Of a stretch of 64,000 bases of DNA, positions 16,585-26,991 are shown one piece after another. How positions within the stretch are numbered: the stretch's first letter is position 1; each line of letters opens with the position of its first letter. The translations under genes and the position numbers were made by a program. The notes below the pieces were generated by a model, which was not told the origin of the DNA, did no database searches, and saw only the letters and a program-made list of their open reading frames with translations. This DNA is from Allokutzneria oryzae (GTDB lineage Bacteria; Actinomycetota; Actinomycetes; Mycobacteriales; Pseudonocardiaceae), in NCBI RefSeq assembly GCF_042429765.1, contig NZ_JBHLZU010000027.1, positions 310,001 through 374,000 of the forward strand, read 5' to 3'.

Positions 16585-17507
16585 GAGTCCGCCAGCAGGG
16601 AGGCGAGGTGCGCCAACGGGGCGTTGGCGTACTCGCTGTCCACGTCGTTGCCCAGCGACCTGATCCACACCAGGGCGCGGGCGACCTTGGCGACCCGGCA
16701 CGCCAGCTTCACGGACTCCACCAGCTCCGCGTGCGAGGCCAGGTCGGCGAACTCGGCCAAGTAGGCGTCGCGCACCCGTCTGTCGGCTCCTGCGGTCAAC
16801 GGCATCAGCAGGCTCGCGAACGGGTGCGCCACAACGCTGTCGCCCCAGTCGTAGAACTTCGCCCCCGACGCGAAGACGTTGTTCTGGTGCAGGTCGTTGT
16901 GGTCCAGGCTCGGCGGAACCGGATCGGCCGCGAGCCGTTCGCACCAACCACGATAAGTCTCACCGAACTCGGCCAGCCGGGTGAAGGTCGCCCGTTCGTC
17001 CTCACTGCCGCGCTGGTCGACGTAGTCGCTGACCGCGTCCATGGCCTCGGCGAACCTGGTCGGCATGATCTCCGCGCGCATGTCGGTCACGCCGACGGCC
17101 AGCAGCGCGTCGACGTGCGGGGTGAGGTCTCGTTGGAGTTTCCCGTACCCCGCAAGCACCTCCGCGAGGTCACGTGAGGTGCCGTTCATGGTCGGCCCGC
17201 CGTCGGGCAGCAGCATCCAGCCGCGTTCGACGTCGACGGCGATCGGGGTGAGCACCCGGTCCGGAGTGAGCTCGTGCAGCAACGGGTACAGCGCGGCCTC
17301 GAACGCCGTGCCGGGGCCGCATGCCTTGAGCCACACCACACCTTGGTCGGTCTCCGCGCGGAGAACCGTTGCCCACGAGCGCACCCGTGGCTGTTCGACC
17401 TCGCCTATCCGCGTGATCCCTGCCGAGGAGAGCCGGTCGTCCAGCCAGGAAACGGCTTGTCTTCGCCATTTCTCGCTCGACCAGACCGCGACACCGTGCT
17501 CGTTCAT
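16569..17507 (-). CDS. Aminoglycoside phosphotransferase (APH) family kinase
   Basis: The fold is recognised from the catalytic loop HNDLHQNNVF (Brenner motif) and the metal-binding YDWGDSVVAHPF segment; about 312 aa from ATG 17507. An open frame extends to 17576, but the extra residues run into the divergent promoter region and look non-coding. APH-family kinases phosphorylate small molecules (antibiotics, choline, homoserine, sugars); no substrate can be named. It is convergent with the Pfa operon, overlapping it tail to tail by 16 nt, and divergent from the transpeptidase gene. Codon use matches the neighbours. The family is sure, the function open. Confidence 0.8.
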   Translation of the reverse strand: MNEHGVAVWSSEKWRRQAVSWLDDRLSSAGITRIGEVEQPRVRSWATVLRAETDQGVVWLKACGPGTAFEAALYPLLHELTPDRVLTPIAVDVERGWMLLPDGGPTMNGTSRDLAEVLAGYGKLQRDLTPHVDALLAVGVTDMRAEIMPTRFAEAMDAVSDYVDQRGSEDERATFTRLAEFGETYRGWCERLAADPVPPSLDHNDLHQNNVFASGAKFYDWGDSVVAHPFASLLMPLTAGADRRVRDAYLAEFADLASHAELVESVKLACRVAKVARALVWIRSLGNDVDSEYANAPLAHLASLLADSYLLT

Positions 17508-17639
17508 GGGAGAACGGTAGTACCGCGCACGGGAAGTCTCGTACCCAGTGAACCAGGAATGTGTGCGCTGGGTCACTAGAACCTCGTGTGCCGTGTCGCG
17601 TCATGTCAATGGAAACCTCAACAGCACAGGGAGAACCCT

Positions 17640-18779
17640 ATGGCGGGAAGCCGGTTCTTGGTGGTCGGGTTAGCCGTTGCGGCACTGGCACTCGGCGTGT
17701 GCGGCAGAGGCTATGCGACACCACCGGCCGGGCAGGCCCAACCAGCGGGCAAGGTCGTGGTCGAGCCTGCCGACAACGCGACCGATGTGGCTCCCGCCGC
17801 CCGGTTGCGGGTCAGTGTCACCGACGGCGTCCTCGGCGACATCAGGCTCACCGAGTCCGGCGGGCGACGGCTCAAGGGCAAGCTCTCTGAAGACATGCGC
17901 AGCTGGACCGCGACGGAGAAGCCGGACTTCGACAAGGACTACAGCTACTCCGGCACCGCGACCGACGCCACCGGTTCGCCGCTGACGGTCTCGGGCACCT
18001 TCCGCACCGCCAAGCCCCGGGTGCAGGTCACCGTCAGCCCCCGCGTCGACGAGGGCGGCACCTACGGCGTCGCGCAGCCGGTGTGGCTGGTCTTCCCGGC
18101 CGGGGGCATCAAGCAGAAGTACCGCCCGGGCATCGAGAGGTCCGTCTCGGTCGAGTCCGAGCCGAAGACCGAGGGCGCGTGGGCCTGGATCGACGCCGAG
18201 AACCTGGTGTGGCGACCCAAGGAGTACTGGAAGCCCGGTACGAAGGTCACCATCCGCAGCAGTCTGCGCGGCGTGCACTTCGGCAACGACGCCTACGGCA
18301 GGAACGACTTCACCAGGAACATCACCATCGGCCGCCACCAGCTCGTCCGTGCGGAGACCGACTCGTACCGGTTGATCGTCGAGCGGGACGGCAAGCGGAT
18401 CCGCAACTACCCGGCCAGCTACGGCCTGGACTCCGACCCGGACCTCGTCACCAGGAGCGGCCGGTACTTCATCATGTCCAAGCACGAGATGTACTACATG
18501 AGGCGGTTCGACTTCGAGGCGTTCTGGTCGCTGCGGCTGTCCAACCACGGCGAGTTCATCCACGCCAACCCGGGCACCGAGGGCCACCAGGGCCGCAGGA
18601 ACGTCTCGCACGGCTGCGCGAACCTGTCGATGGCCGACGCCGAGGACTACTTCCACATCGCGTTGGTGGGTGACCCGGTTCTGGTCACCGGCTCGCTGAT
18701 CGAGCTGCCGGCCAAGGGAGCCGACTTCTGGGCCTACCCGTGGGACACGTGGCGGTCGCTGAGCTCGCTCAAGGGCTAG
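17640..18779 (+). CDS. Exported L,D-transpeptidase with Ig-like domains
   Basis: The ATG at 17640 follows CAGGGAG by 7 nt. A signal peptide (VVGLAVAALALGVCGRGYA) may be lipoprotein-like, although the L-G-V-C box is imperfect. Two Ig-like domains follow (about residues 35-125 and 130-245), then a YkuD catalytic domain with the signature SHGCANLS; the nucleophile is Cys326 and the upstream His lies in FIHANPG. This is the mycobacterial LdtMt2-like architecture. Such enzymes make 3-3 cross-links in peptidoglycan outside the membrane. The C-terminal tail is Trp-rich (DFWAYPWDTWRSL), as in other actinomycete Ldts. The gene is monocistronic as far as can be seen. Confidence 0.92.
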   Translation: MAGSRFLVVGLAVAALALGVCGRGYATPPAGQAQPAGKVVVEPADNATDVAPAARLRVSVTDGVLGDIRLTESGGRRLKGKLSEDMRSWTATEKPDFDKDYSYSGTATDATGSPLTVSGTFRTAKPRVQVTVSPRVDEGGTYGVAQPVWLVFPAGGIKQKYRPGIERSVSVESEPKTEGAWAWIDAENLVWRPKEYWKPGTKVTIRSSLRGVHFGNDAYGRNDFTRNITIGRHQLVRAETDSYRLIVERDGKRIRNYPASYGLDSDPDLVTRSGRYFIMSKHEMYYMRRFDFEAFWSLRLSNHGEFIHANPGTEGHQGRRNVSHGCANLSMADAEDYFHIALVGDPVLVTGSLIELPAKGADFWAYPWDTWRSLSSLKG

Positions 18780-18815
18780 GAGACCGGGCCGCGAGGAGTC
18801 CGGATACGCTGTGGC

Positions 18816-19703
18816 ATGGAGAAGGCGGTGCGCATGTCGGTGCGGGAACCTGTTCGGGGACCGGAGCTGGAACGGCTGGCCGCGATGGCCGGAGCCGCAT
18901 CGGCCGAGGCCGCGGTGGCCGCGGCGGGGCCGGGTCAGGACCTCACGGCCGCCGCGTTCTTCGACGTGGACAACACCATGATGATGGGCGCGTCGATCTT
19001 CCACTTCGCCCGCGGCCTGGTGGCGCGCAAGTACGTCTCGGCGACGGAGCTGTTCGGTTTCGCGTGGAAGCAGCTGAAGTTCCGGGTCGGTGGGCGCGAG
19101 GACCAGGCCAGCATCGACTCCAGCCGGGACCAGCTGCTGTCCTTTGTGGCCGGTCGCACGGTCGAGGAGCTGTCGCGGGTCAGCGAGGAGATCTACGACG
19201 AGCTGATGGCCGACAAGATCTGGCCGGGCACCAGGGCGCTCGCCCAGCGGCACCTCGACGCGGGGCAGCGGGTCTGGCTGGTCACCGCGACCCCGGTGGA
19301 GCTGGCCTCGATCATCGCGAGACGGCTCGGCCTGACCGGCGCGCTCGGCACTGTCGCGGAGAGCGTCGACGGTGTCTACACAGGACGGTTGGTCGGCGGC
19401 CTGATGCACGGCCCGGCCAAGGTGCACGCCGTGCGCGCCCTCGCCGCCCGCGAGGGACTGGACCTGCGGCGCTGCACGGCCTACTCCGACTCGGAGAACG
19501 ACGTGCCGATGCTGACGGCGGTGGGCACGCCGGTCGCGGTGAACCCGGACTCCGGCCTGCGCCGCATCGCGCGGGCGAAGGGCTGGGAGGTCCAGGACTT
19601 CCGCACCGGCCGCAAGGCGGCGCGCATCGGGGTGCCCTCGGTCCTCGGGGCGGGAGCGGTGATCAGCGCCGTCGCCGCCGGTCTCGCCCGCTCCCGCCGC
19701 TGA
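18816..19703 (+). CDS. HAD-IB family hydrolase (SerB-like phosphatase)
   Basis: The product (295 aa) has HAD motif I FFDVDNTMMMG, motif II VTATPVE, the KVHAVRAL lysine and motif III AYSDSENDVPML, so the catalytic aspartates are complete. HAD-IB proteins include phosphoserine phosphatase and related monophosphatases; many actinomycete members have an N-terminal extension, as here, and unknown substrates. A hydrophobic C-terminal stretch (GAGAVISAVAAGLARSRR) could be a membrane anchor. The gene follows the transpeptidase by 36 nt in the same direction. A SerB role is possible, but the extended type often acts in lipid or cell-envelope metabolism. Confidence 0.85.
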   Translation: MEKAVRMSVREPVRGPELERLAAMAGAASAEAAVAAAGPGQDLTAAAFFDVDNTMMMGASIFHFARGLVARKYVSATELFGFAWKQLKFRVGGREDQASIDSSRDQLLSFVAGRTVEELSRVSEEIYDELMADKIWPGTRALAQRHLDAGQRVWLVTATPVELASIIARRLGLTGALGTVAESVDGVYTGRLVGGLMHGPAKVHAVRALAAREGLDLRRCTAYSDSENDVPMLTAVGTPVAVNPDSGLRRIARAKGWEVQDFRTGRKAARIGVPSVLGAGAVISAVAAGLARSRR

Positions 19704-19878
19704 CCCCTCCCACCGTCGGCGGCACCGCTCGGCGACGGCGCGATGGTCGACGGTCACCTGGAGGACCCCGAGGTGGACCGTGCGGATCTCGCCACTGTTT
19801 TCCCAGCTCGTCTCGAATGACGTGACGGAAAGTAGCGGATCTGTAACGGTCCACCGTGCGGCCGACGACGTACCCGTC

Positions 19879-23103
<3,225 letters not shown>

Positions 23104-23142
23104 GCCGTCCCGCAGGTGGGCCCATGACCCCGCGCCCGGTTT

Positions 23143-23205
23143 CGCGTTGTGGGTACTTAGCGCGATTTGGGAGCGTTGTCTTGCGCGCTAAGTTGCCGCA
23201 ACGCG
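23143..23205. repeat. Palindromic element, copy 1 (conserved 19-nt loop)
   Basis: Arms ACTTAGCGCG (23155-23164) and CGCGCTAAGT (23184-23193) are exact complements, with outer arms CGCGTTG/CAACGCG. The 19-nt loop is ATTTGGGAGCGTTGTCTTG (23165-23183). The element lies 3' of the protease gene and could terminate transcription, but no T-tract follows. Confidence 0.8.
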
Positions 23206-23334
23206 ATGACCGTGGCCGTGCCAGTCGGCTGGCTCGTGCACACGGCGGCACGGGTCGGCGTCACTCAGGCCGTGCACCGCGCCTACCGTTTTTAGGCCGT
23301 CCCGCAGGTGGGCACATGACCCCGCGCCCGGTTT

Positions 23335-23397
23335 CGCGTTGTGGGTACTTAGCGCGATTTGGGAGCGTTGTCTTGCGCGCTAAGTTGCCGCAACGCG
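23335..23397. repeat. Palindromic element, copy 2
   Basis: Identical to copy 1 in both arms and in the 19-nt loop, 192 bp downstream, as part of the tandem duplication. Confidence 0.8.
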
Positions 23398-23528
23398 ATG
23401 ACCGTGGCTGCGTCAGTTGGCTGGCTCGTGCACACGGTGGCGCGGGTCGGCGTCACTCAGGCCGTGCACTGCGCTTACCGCGCGTCTAGGCCGTCCCGCA
23501 GGTGGGCCCACCACCCCGCGCCCGGTTT

Positions 23529-23591
23529 CGCGTTGTGGGTACTTAGCGCGATTTGGGAGCGTTGTCTTGCGCGCTAAGTTGCCGCAACGCG
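23529..23591. repeat. Palindromic element, copy 3
   Basis: Identical to copies 1 and 2 in both arms and loop, 194 bp after copy 2. While the flanking duplicated coding remnant has diverged, the hairpins have stayed the same. Confidence 0.8.
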
Positions 23592-23687
23592 ATGACCGTG
23601 GCCGTGCCAGTCGGCTGGCTCGCGGACACCGCGGGCAACTCGGTCACCCAGACCGTGCACCGCGCCCACCGCGTCTAGGGGCGGTGT

Positions 23688-24383
23688 TCAGGAGAGGTAC
23701 AGGCCGAGCAGGGTGATCACGAACGCCACGGTCATCAGGATCGCGAGCGACCGGGCGTGCTTGACCCACTCGTGGTCCCACTCGCCGTCGTTGCCGTAGC
23801 GCAGGTTCGACGCGGTCATCAGCGCCCGGCCGATGCCGAAGCCGACGCCCGCGCACAGCGCCGCCGGGAACGAGGCGGTGAGCAGCACGACCAGGCCACC
23901 GACGTAGGGCAGGCCGCTCGGCAGGTAGGTGCGCACAGCCGTGCCCATCTCGACGCCGAACTGGAGCGGCCCGAGGTGCCTGCCCAGCCTGAACACGCTC
24001 TCCGGAACCAGGCGGCGGTTCTCCGGCAGGGTGAACCGCACCAGGCCGAAGTCGCGCAGCAGCACCGCCGTCAGCGCCACCGCCACGATCGTCCAGCGGG
24101 CAGCGTCGGGCAGTGGCGCTCGGATCAGCGATCCGACCACGACCAGTGCTGTTGCCGTCAGCATGCCGCCGACGACGAGACCGGCGCAGAACGCCACTGC
24201 GGGAGAACCTCGCCAGACCGGCGAGCTCAGCACGGAGGCCGAGTTCTTGCTTCAAGTGGAGCCGCTGGTGGCGAAGCCCGACGCCGCGCCCATCAGCAGC
24301 CACATCGAGGGGAGCAGCCAGGCAGCCCCGGCAACCGTCGTGAGCACGATGCCCACGGCGATCGTCAGGGGGTGCCACCGCAT
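23688..24383 (-). CDS. Multi-pass membrane protein interrupted by an in-frame TGA (candidate selenoprotein or nonsense mutant)
   Basis: Reading leftward, ATG at 24383 lies one base after the stop of the Tat protein gene. 43 codons encode a membrane helix (LTIAVGIVLTTVAGAAWLL, then MWLLMGAASGF); then TGA (24254-24252) falls in frame, and the same frame continues 188 codons with good actinomycete codon use and three or four more hydrophobic segments to the stop at 23688. About 32 nt after the TGA is the hairpin CTCGCC-GGTCT-GGCGAG. Readings: a selenocysteine codon (selA/B/C/D lie 3-6 kb away), a nonsense mutation, or restart at GTG 24233. No known family is recognised. It is the last gene of the Mau-like operon. 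No CxxU-type redox motif surrounds the TGA, which argues for caution. Confidence 0.6.
24209..24225 (-). promoter_or_regulatory. SECIS-like hairpin downstream of the in-frame TGA
   Basis: In the mRNA sense the sequence is CTCGCC, loop GGTCT, GGCGAG: a perfect 6-bp stem whose loop starts with G and contains GGUCU, as does the apical loop of the E. coli fdhF SECIS. The loop begins 32 nt after the TGA, farther than in fdhF but within the spread reported for bacterial elements. Short GC-rich hairpins are common in this genome, so alone it is weak evidence. Confidence 0.4.
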
Positions 24384-24384
24384 G

Positions 24385-24939
24385 TCAGGCCCGGCAGATC
24401 GTCAGGTAGGTCTGGCCGTTGTGCCCGCCGCCCCAGAACGTGGTGAAACCGTCCGAGCACCGGTAGACCCGGCCGTCGGGCGTAGTCCACTTCCACGCGT
24501 TCTTCGTGGTCGTGGTGCCGCACGCCGTCGAGGTGGGCGCGTGGTCGGCTTGCACGCCGTTCTCGTGCCACGTGCCGTACTTGTGCCAACCACCGTCGCA
24601 GAAGTTGCTGCCGCGCCAGCTGCCGTTGAAGCACGCGCCGTAGGTGTTGACGAACTCGCCGCTGGTGTCGCCCTTCTCGTCGTAGCCGACGGGATAGGCG
24701 TCCTTGCAGTCGTTGCGGTCCCACCCCTGCATGCCGTTCTTGCCGATCTCCGCGCGCGCCGTCTTCGGTCCGCCCGACCAGCTCAACGCCGTGGTGCCCA
24801 ACGTCATCGCGCCCAGCGCCATCGCCTTGAGCACGGTCCGTCTGGTCCCGCTGACCTTGAGCTCGGACAACGCGCGGGTCGGCGTGGCGCCGGCGGGTGC
24901 CTGGTCGTGGTCAGGAATCAGATCGAGCGTCAACGACAC
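24385..24939 (-). CDS. Tat-exported Trp/Cys-rich protein of a MauE/MauD-like module
   Basis: GTG start at 24939. A twin-arginine signal is clear: TRRTVLKAMALGAMTLGTTAL with cleavage near ARA-EIG (about residue 64). The mature part (about 120 aa) has six cysteines (DCKD, ACFN, FCDG, ACGT, RCSD, ICRA) and a high density of tryptophan (GWDRND, GSWRG, GGWHKYGTWHENG, NAWKW, FWGGG). Location and partners recall the methylamine dehydrogenase small subunit, which also is exported and matured with MauE/MauD, but its 12-Cys pattern is absent, so I do not call it MauA. The gene overlaps the MauD-like gene by 29 nt and is followed after 1 nt by the membrane protein gene. Six cysteines could form three disulfides. 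Function unknown. Confidence 0.75.
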   Translation of the reverse strand: MSLTLDLIPDHDQAPAGATPTRALSELKVSGTRRTVLKAMALGAMTLGTTALSWSGGPKTARAEIGKNGMQGWDRNDCKDAYPVGYDEKGDTSGEFVNTYGACFNGSWRGSNFCDGGWHKYGTWHENGVQADHAPTSTACGTTTTKNAWKWTTPDGRVYRCSDGFTTFWGGGHNGQTYLTICRA

Positions 24940-25435
24940 CGATGGGTCCCTTCAGTTCGATCCAGCTGTCGAGTTCGTCGATCCGCACGGGCAACGTCAT
25001 CCTGCGCACCACTCCGGCGCCGTCGACGTTCATCAGTACAGGAGGGGACAGGTGGGAGATCGCGCGCCAGGCCTCGCGGTCGCTGATGACCCGCAGTCCG
25101 TCCGCGACCTCGCTCCACACCGCGGGCGACTCGTGGGTCAGCAGCGTGGCACCGGGAGCGCGCTCGGCCAGCTCCGACACCACGTTCAGGCACAGCGGAC
25201 AGCCCGAGTCCACGGCCGCGACGACCGGTCGGCTGGTGCCGTCGGCGAAAGCGCCGCCCAGGGTCAGGTCCGGCTGTGCCGCGGCGAACCCGTCCGGGTT
25301 GCGCAGCACGATCGCGCGCAGCAGGCGGACCTCGCGCAGCGTCGCGGCCAGGCCGAGGAACAGGACGACGATCGCGGCCCAGGTGATCAGGTCGAAGGCC
25401 AGCTCAGCAGACAACGTTCGCCTTTCCGTCCGCAT
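24911..25435 (-). CDS. MauD-like membrane-anchored thioredoxin-fold protein
   Basis: An N-terminal membrane helix (LITWAAIVVLFLGLAATL) is followed by a thioredoxin-like domain with the motif SGCPLCLNV (CxxC = CPLC) and a cis-Pro segment LSPPVLMN. MauD proteins are predicted to supply or isomerise disulfides during methylamine dehydrogenase maturation outside the membrane. The gene sits directly before the Tat-exported six-Cys protein, a natural substrate (inference). ATG 25435 overlaps the upstream gene by 32 nt; a TTG at 25414 is an alternative start. The family assignment rests on architecture and neighbours. Confidence 0.75.
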   Translation of the reverse strand: MRTERRTLSAELAFDLITWAAIVVLFLGLAATLREVRLLRAIVLRNPDGFAAAQPDLTLGGAFADGTSRPVVAAVDSGCPLCLNVVSELAERAPGATLLTHESPAVWSEVADGLRVISDREAWRAISHLSPPVLMNVDGAGVVRRMTLPVRIDELDSWIELKGPIGVVDARSDS

Positions 25436-26138
25436 CGCCCCAGGACACGTTGAGCTCGTTGAGCCAGTCCAGGCGTTCCTGCTCGGTGGTCGCCGCCGAC
25501 TCGGTCAGGTGCACCTCGGCGACCCCTCGCGCGCAGCCGAGGATGAACGCATGATCGCTGGTCTTGGCGGATCGGGTGACGCCGGGGTAGGCGGCCTTCC
25601 AGACCTCGCCGTGCACCGTCGGAGCACCCGCGTGCTTCGGCGCGAGCGCGCTCGCGTGGTTGGGGCCGGGGATGGACATCGACCCGTAGTCCTTGACCAC
25701 CACGACAACCTGCTCGGACATGGTGTCCAGCAGCGTGGCGGAGCGCGGCCGCACGACCATGCCGCCGACGTGGTCGGTGATGAGCAGGGAGTTGAAGAGC
25801 GCGAACACCCGGTCCCGCTTGGGCGCCGGACCGGCGAAGACCGTCATCAGCTCGTGGTAGGTGCCGATCAGGGTGGCCACTGAGGACTCGCGGTTGTCCG
25901 CCTCGGCCACGAGCACTTCGCGGCCGTGCACGACCAACCGCTCCCGCAGCTTCGCCGGGGCGACATGGGTGCACGCGAAGTCGTGGTAGCCGCGTGGTCC
26001 GATCTGGAACCCGGTGCCGTAGGACCCGCCTGCGAATCGGACACCAGTGACCACACTGGACACAGGGGCGGTTTCGGGCAGGGTGACCCGTACCTGGCCG
26101 CCGCTAGGTGCGATCAGGTCTATCTGCTGTTGAGCCAC
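25404..26138 (-). CDS. Uncharacterised protein, first gene of the Mau-like operon
   Basis: The GTG at 26138 has a strong GAGGAGG ribosome-binding site. The product (244 aa) has no signal peptide or membrane helix; beta-rich segments alternate with loops (VTGVRFAGGSYGTGFQIG, VVVRPRSATLLD-like). No catalytic motif is recognised. Its cysteines (FACTHV, LGCARG, VVC end) are few. It shares the operon with the MauD-like, Tat-exported and membrane proteins, so it may bind or chemically modify the exported protein before transport, taking the place of the large subunit or a maturation factor (inference). I cannot assign a family. Confidence 0.65.
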   Translation of the reverse strand: MAQQQIDLIAPSGGQVRVTLPETAPVSSVVTGVRFAGGSYGTGFQIGPRGYHDFACTHVAPAKLRERLVVHGREVLVAEADNRESSVATLIGTYHELMTVFAGPAPKRDRVFALFNSLLITDHVGGMVVRPRSATLLDTMSEQVVVVVKDYGSMSIPGPNHASALAPKHAGAPTVHGEVWKAAYPGVTRSAKTSDHAFILGCARGVAEVHLTESAATTEQERLDWLNELNVSWGDADGKANVVC

Positions 26139-26200
26139 TCGGCCTCCTCACAACCACGCCAGATATCGATCACCGACTGTGAGCCGTTACGTGCACTACG

Positions 26201-26701
26201 TTGCGTGACGTGTTCCCCGAATTGGCAAGTGCTGTCGCGGCCGCCGCCGCGGCTCTGTTGGTATTTGCCGGAGCGGCCCACACGCGTGGCCGAACGCCCC
26301 TCCGGTCGGTGCTCCGTGTCCAGGCCCTCCTGCCGCGCCGCATGTGGGGACCGGTGGCGGCGGTGTTGGGCCCGGTCGAACTCCTGGTCGGCACGACCGT
26401 TCTCGTGACCCTGCTGCTGGCTCCGCCTGTCTTCGGGGTCGCCGCCGCGATCCAGGGCGCTGTGTACTCTCTGTTCACCATCTACCTGTGGATCCTGCGG
26501 AGCCGGCGGTCGTCCGCTCCGTGCGGCTGCTTCGGTGGCGATGAGCCGGTGACGTGGTTCGTGGTGACCCGTTCGGCCGTCGCGGCGCTGGGGTCGTTCG
26601 CGGTAACGGCCGAGTTGCCGTTGCTCGCACGGGCGTTGTGCCTCGCGGGCGGTTTCGTGCTCGCGATGATCGCGTGGCTGTACCCGATGCTGACGCGCTA
26701 G
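26201..26701 (+). CDS. MauE/DoxX-family redox-associated membrane protein
   Basis: About 166 aa with four hydrophobic segments (AVAAAAAALLVFAGAA; VAAVLGPVELLVGTTVLVTLLLA; AAAIQGAVYSLFTIYLWIL; the C-terminal pair near FAVTAELPLLARAL) and the MauE signature CGCFGGDEPV between the third and fourth. MauE proteins are thought to work with MauD in thiol-redox steps at the membrane. The start is uncertain: TTG 26201 or GTG 26210, neither with a clear ribosome-binding site. It is divergent from the four-gene operon, 62 nt away, so both may share a regulatory region. Confidence 0.78.
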   Translation: MRDVFPELASAVAAAAAALLVFAGAAHTRGRTPLRSVLRVQALLPRRMWGPVAAVLGPVELLVGTTVLVTLLLAPPVFGVAAAIQGAVYSLFTIYLWILRSRRSSAPCGCFGGDEPVTWFVVTRSAVAALGSFAVTAELPLLARALCLAGGFVLAMIAWLYPMLTR

Positions 26702-26900
26702 GACCTCGGCCCCCCCCAGTCGAGGTGGCGACCCGACTGCCGGTTTGCGCCTGCTTTTCCCGTCATGGGTACGCAACGGGGTTCGGCGCCGACCCAGGAG
26801 GGCTTACAGGGCACCGACGAGGTGTGTTGTCCCAACACGCAAGGCGGCGGGTTGACCCAGCGCCGCGCTGCGCTGCGCGCTGGCTGGCCTGGTCGGACTT

Positions 26901-26967
26901 TTCGCGTTTTGTAGGCTTAATGCGAATTGGGAGCGCTCTTTCGCGCATTAAGCCTACAAAACGCGAA
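26901..26967. repeat. Palindromic element, copy 4: perfect 24-bp arms, 19-nt loop
   Basis: Arms at 26901-26924 (begin TTCGCGTTTTGTAGGC) and 26944-26967 are exact reverse complements over 24 bp. The 19-nt loop is AATTGGGAGCGCTCTTTCG. The element lies between the convergent MauE-like and selB genes and may act as a bidirectional terminator. The rest of 26702-26991 shows no gene. Confidence 0.9.
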
Positions 26968-26991
26968 CCAGGGGCACGCGCAGGAGGCGAA

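Noticed and set aside
16161..17177. Plus-strand open frame across the ADC and APH genes
   Set aside because: It overlaps two genes with recognised catalytic motifs and has no domain signature of its own.
23644..24378. 735-bp minus-strand open frame spanning the TGA-containing membrane gene
   Set aside because: Its translation is Arg/Gly/Pro-rich without hydrophobic segments; the overlapping frame gives a clear membrane protein and is coupled to the upstream gene.
24385..24939. Methylamine dehydrogenase light chain (MauA)
   Set aside because: Tat signal and neighbours fit, but there are six cysteines rather than twelve and the tryptophylquinone site pattern is not recognisable.
26925..26943. 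CebR/LacI-type operator (TGGGAGCGCTC) in the hairpin loop
   Set aside because: Only half of the palindrome TGGGAGCGCTCCCA is present, the symmetry is lost in the 23-kb copies, and the sites lie 3' of genes rather than at promoters.
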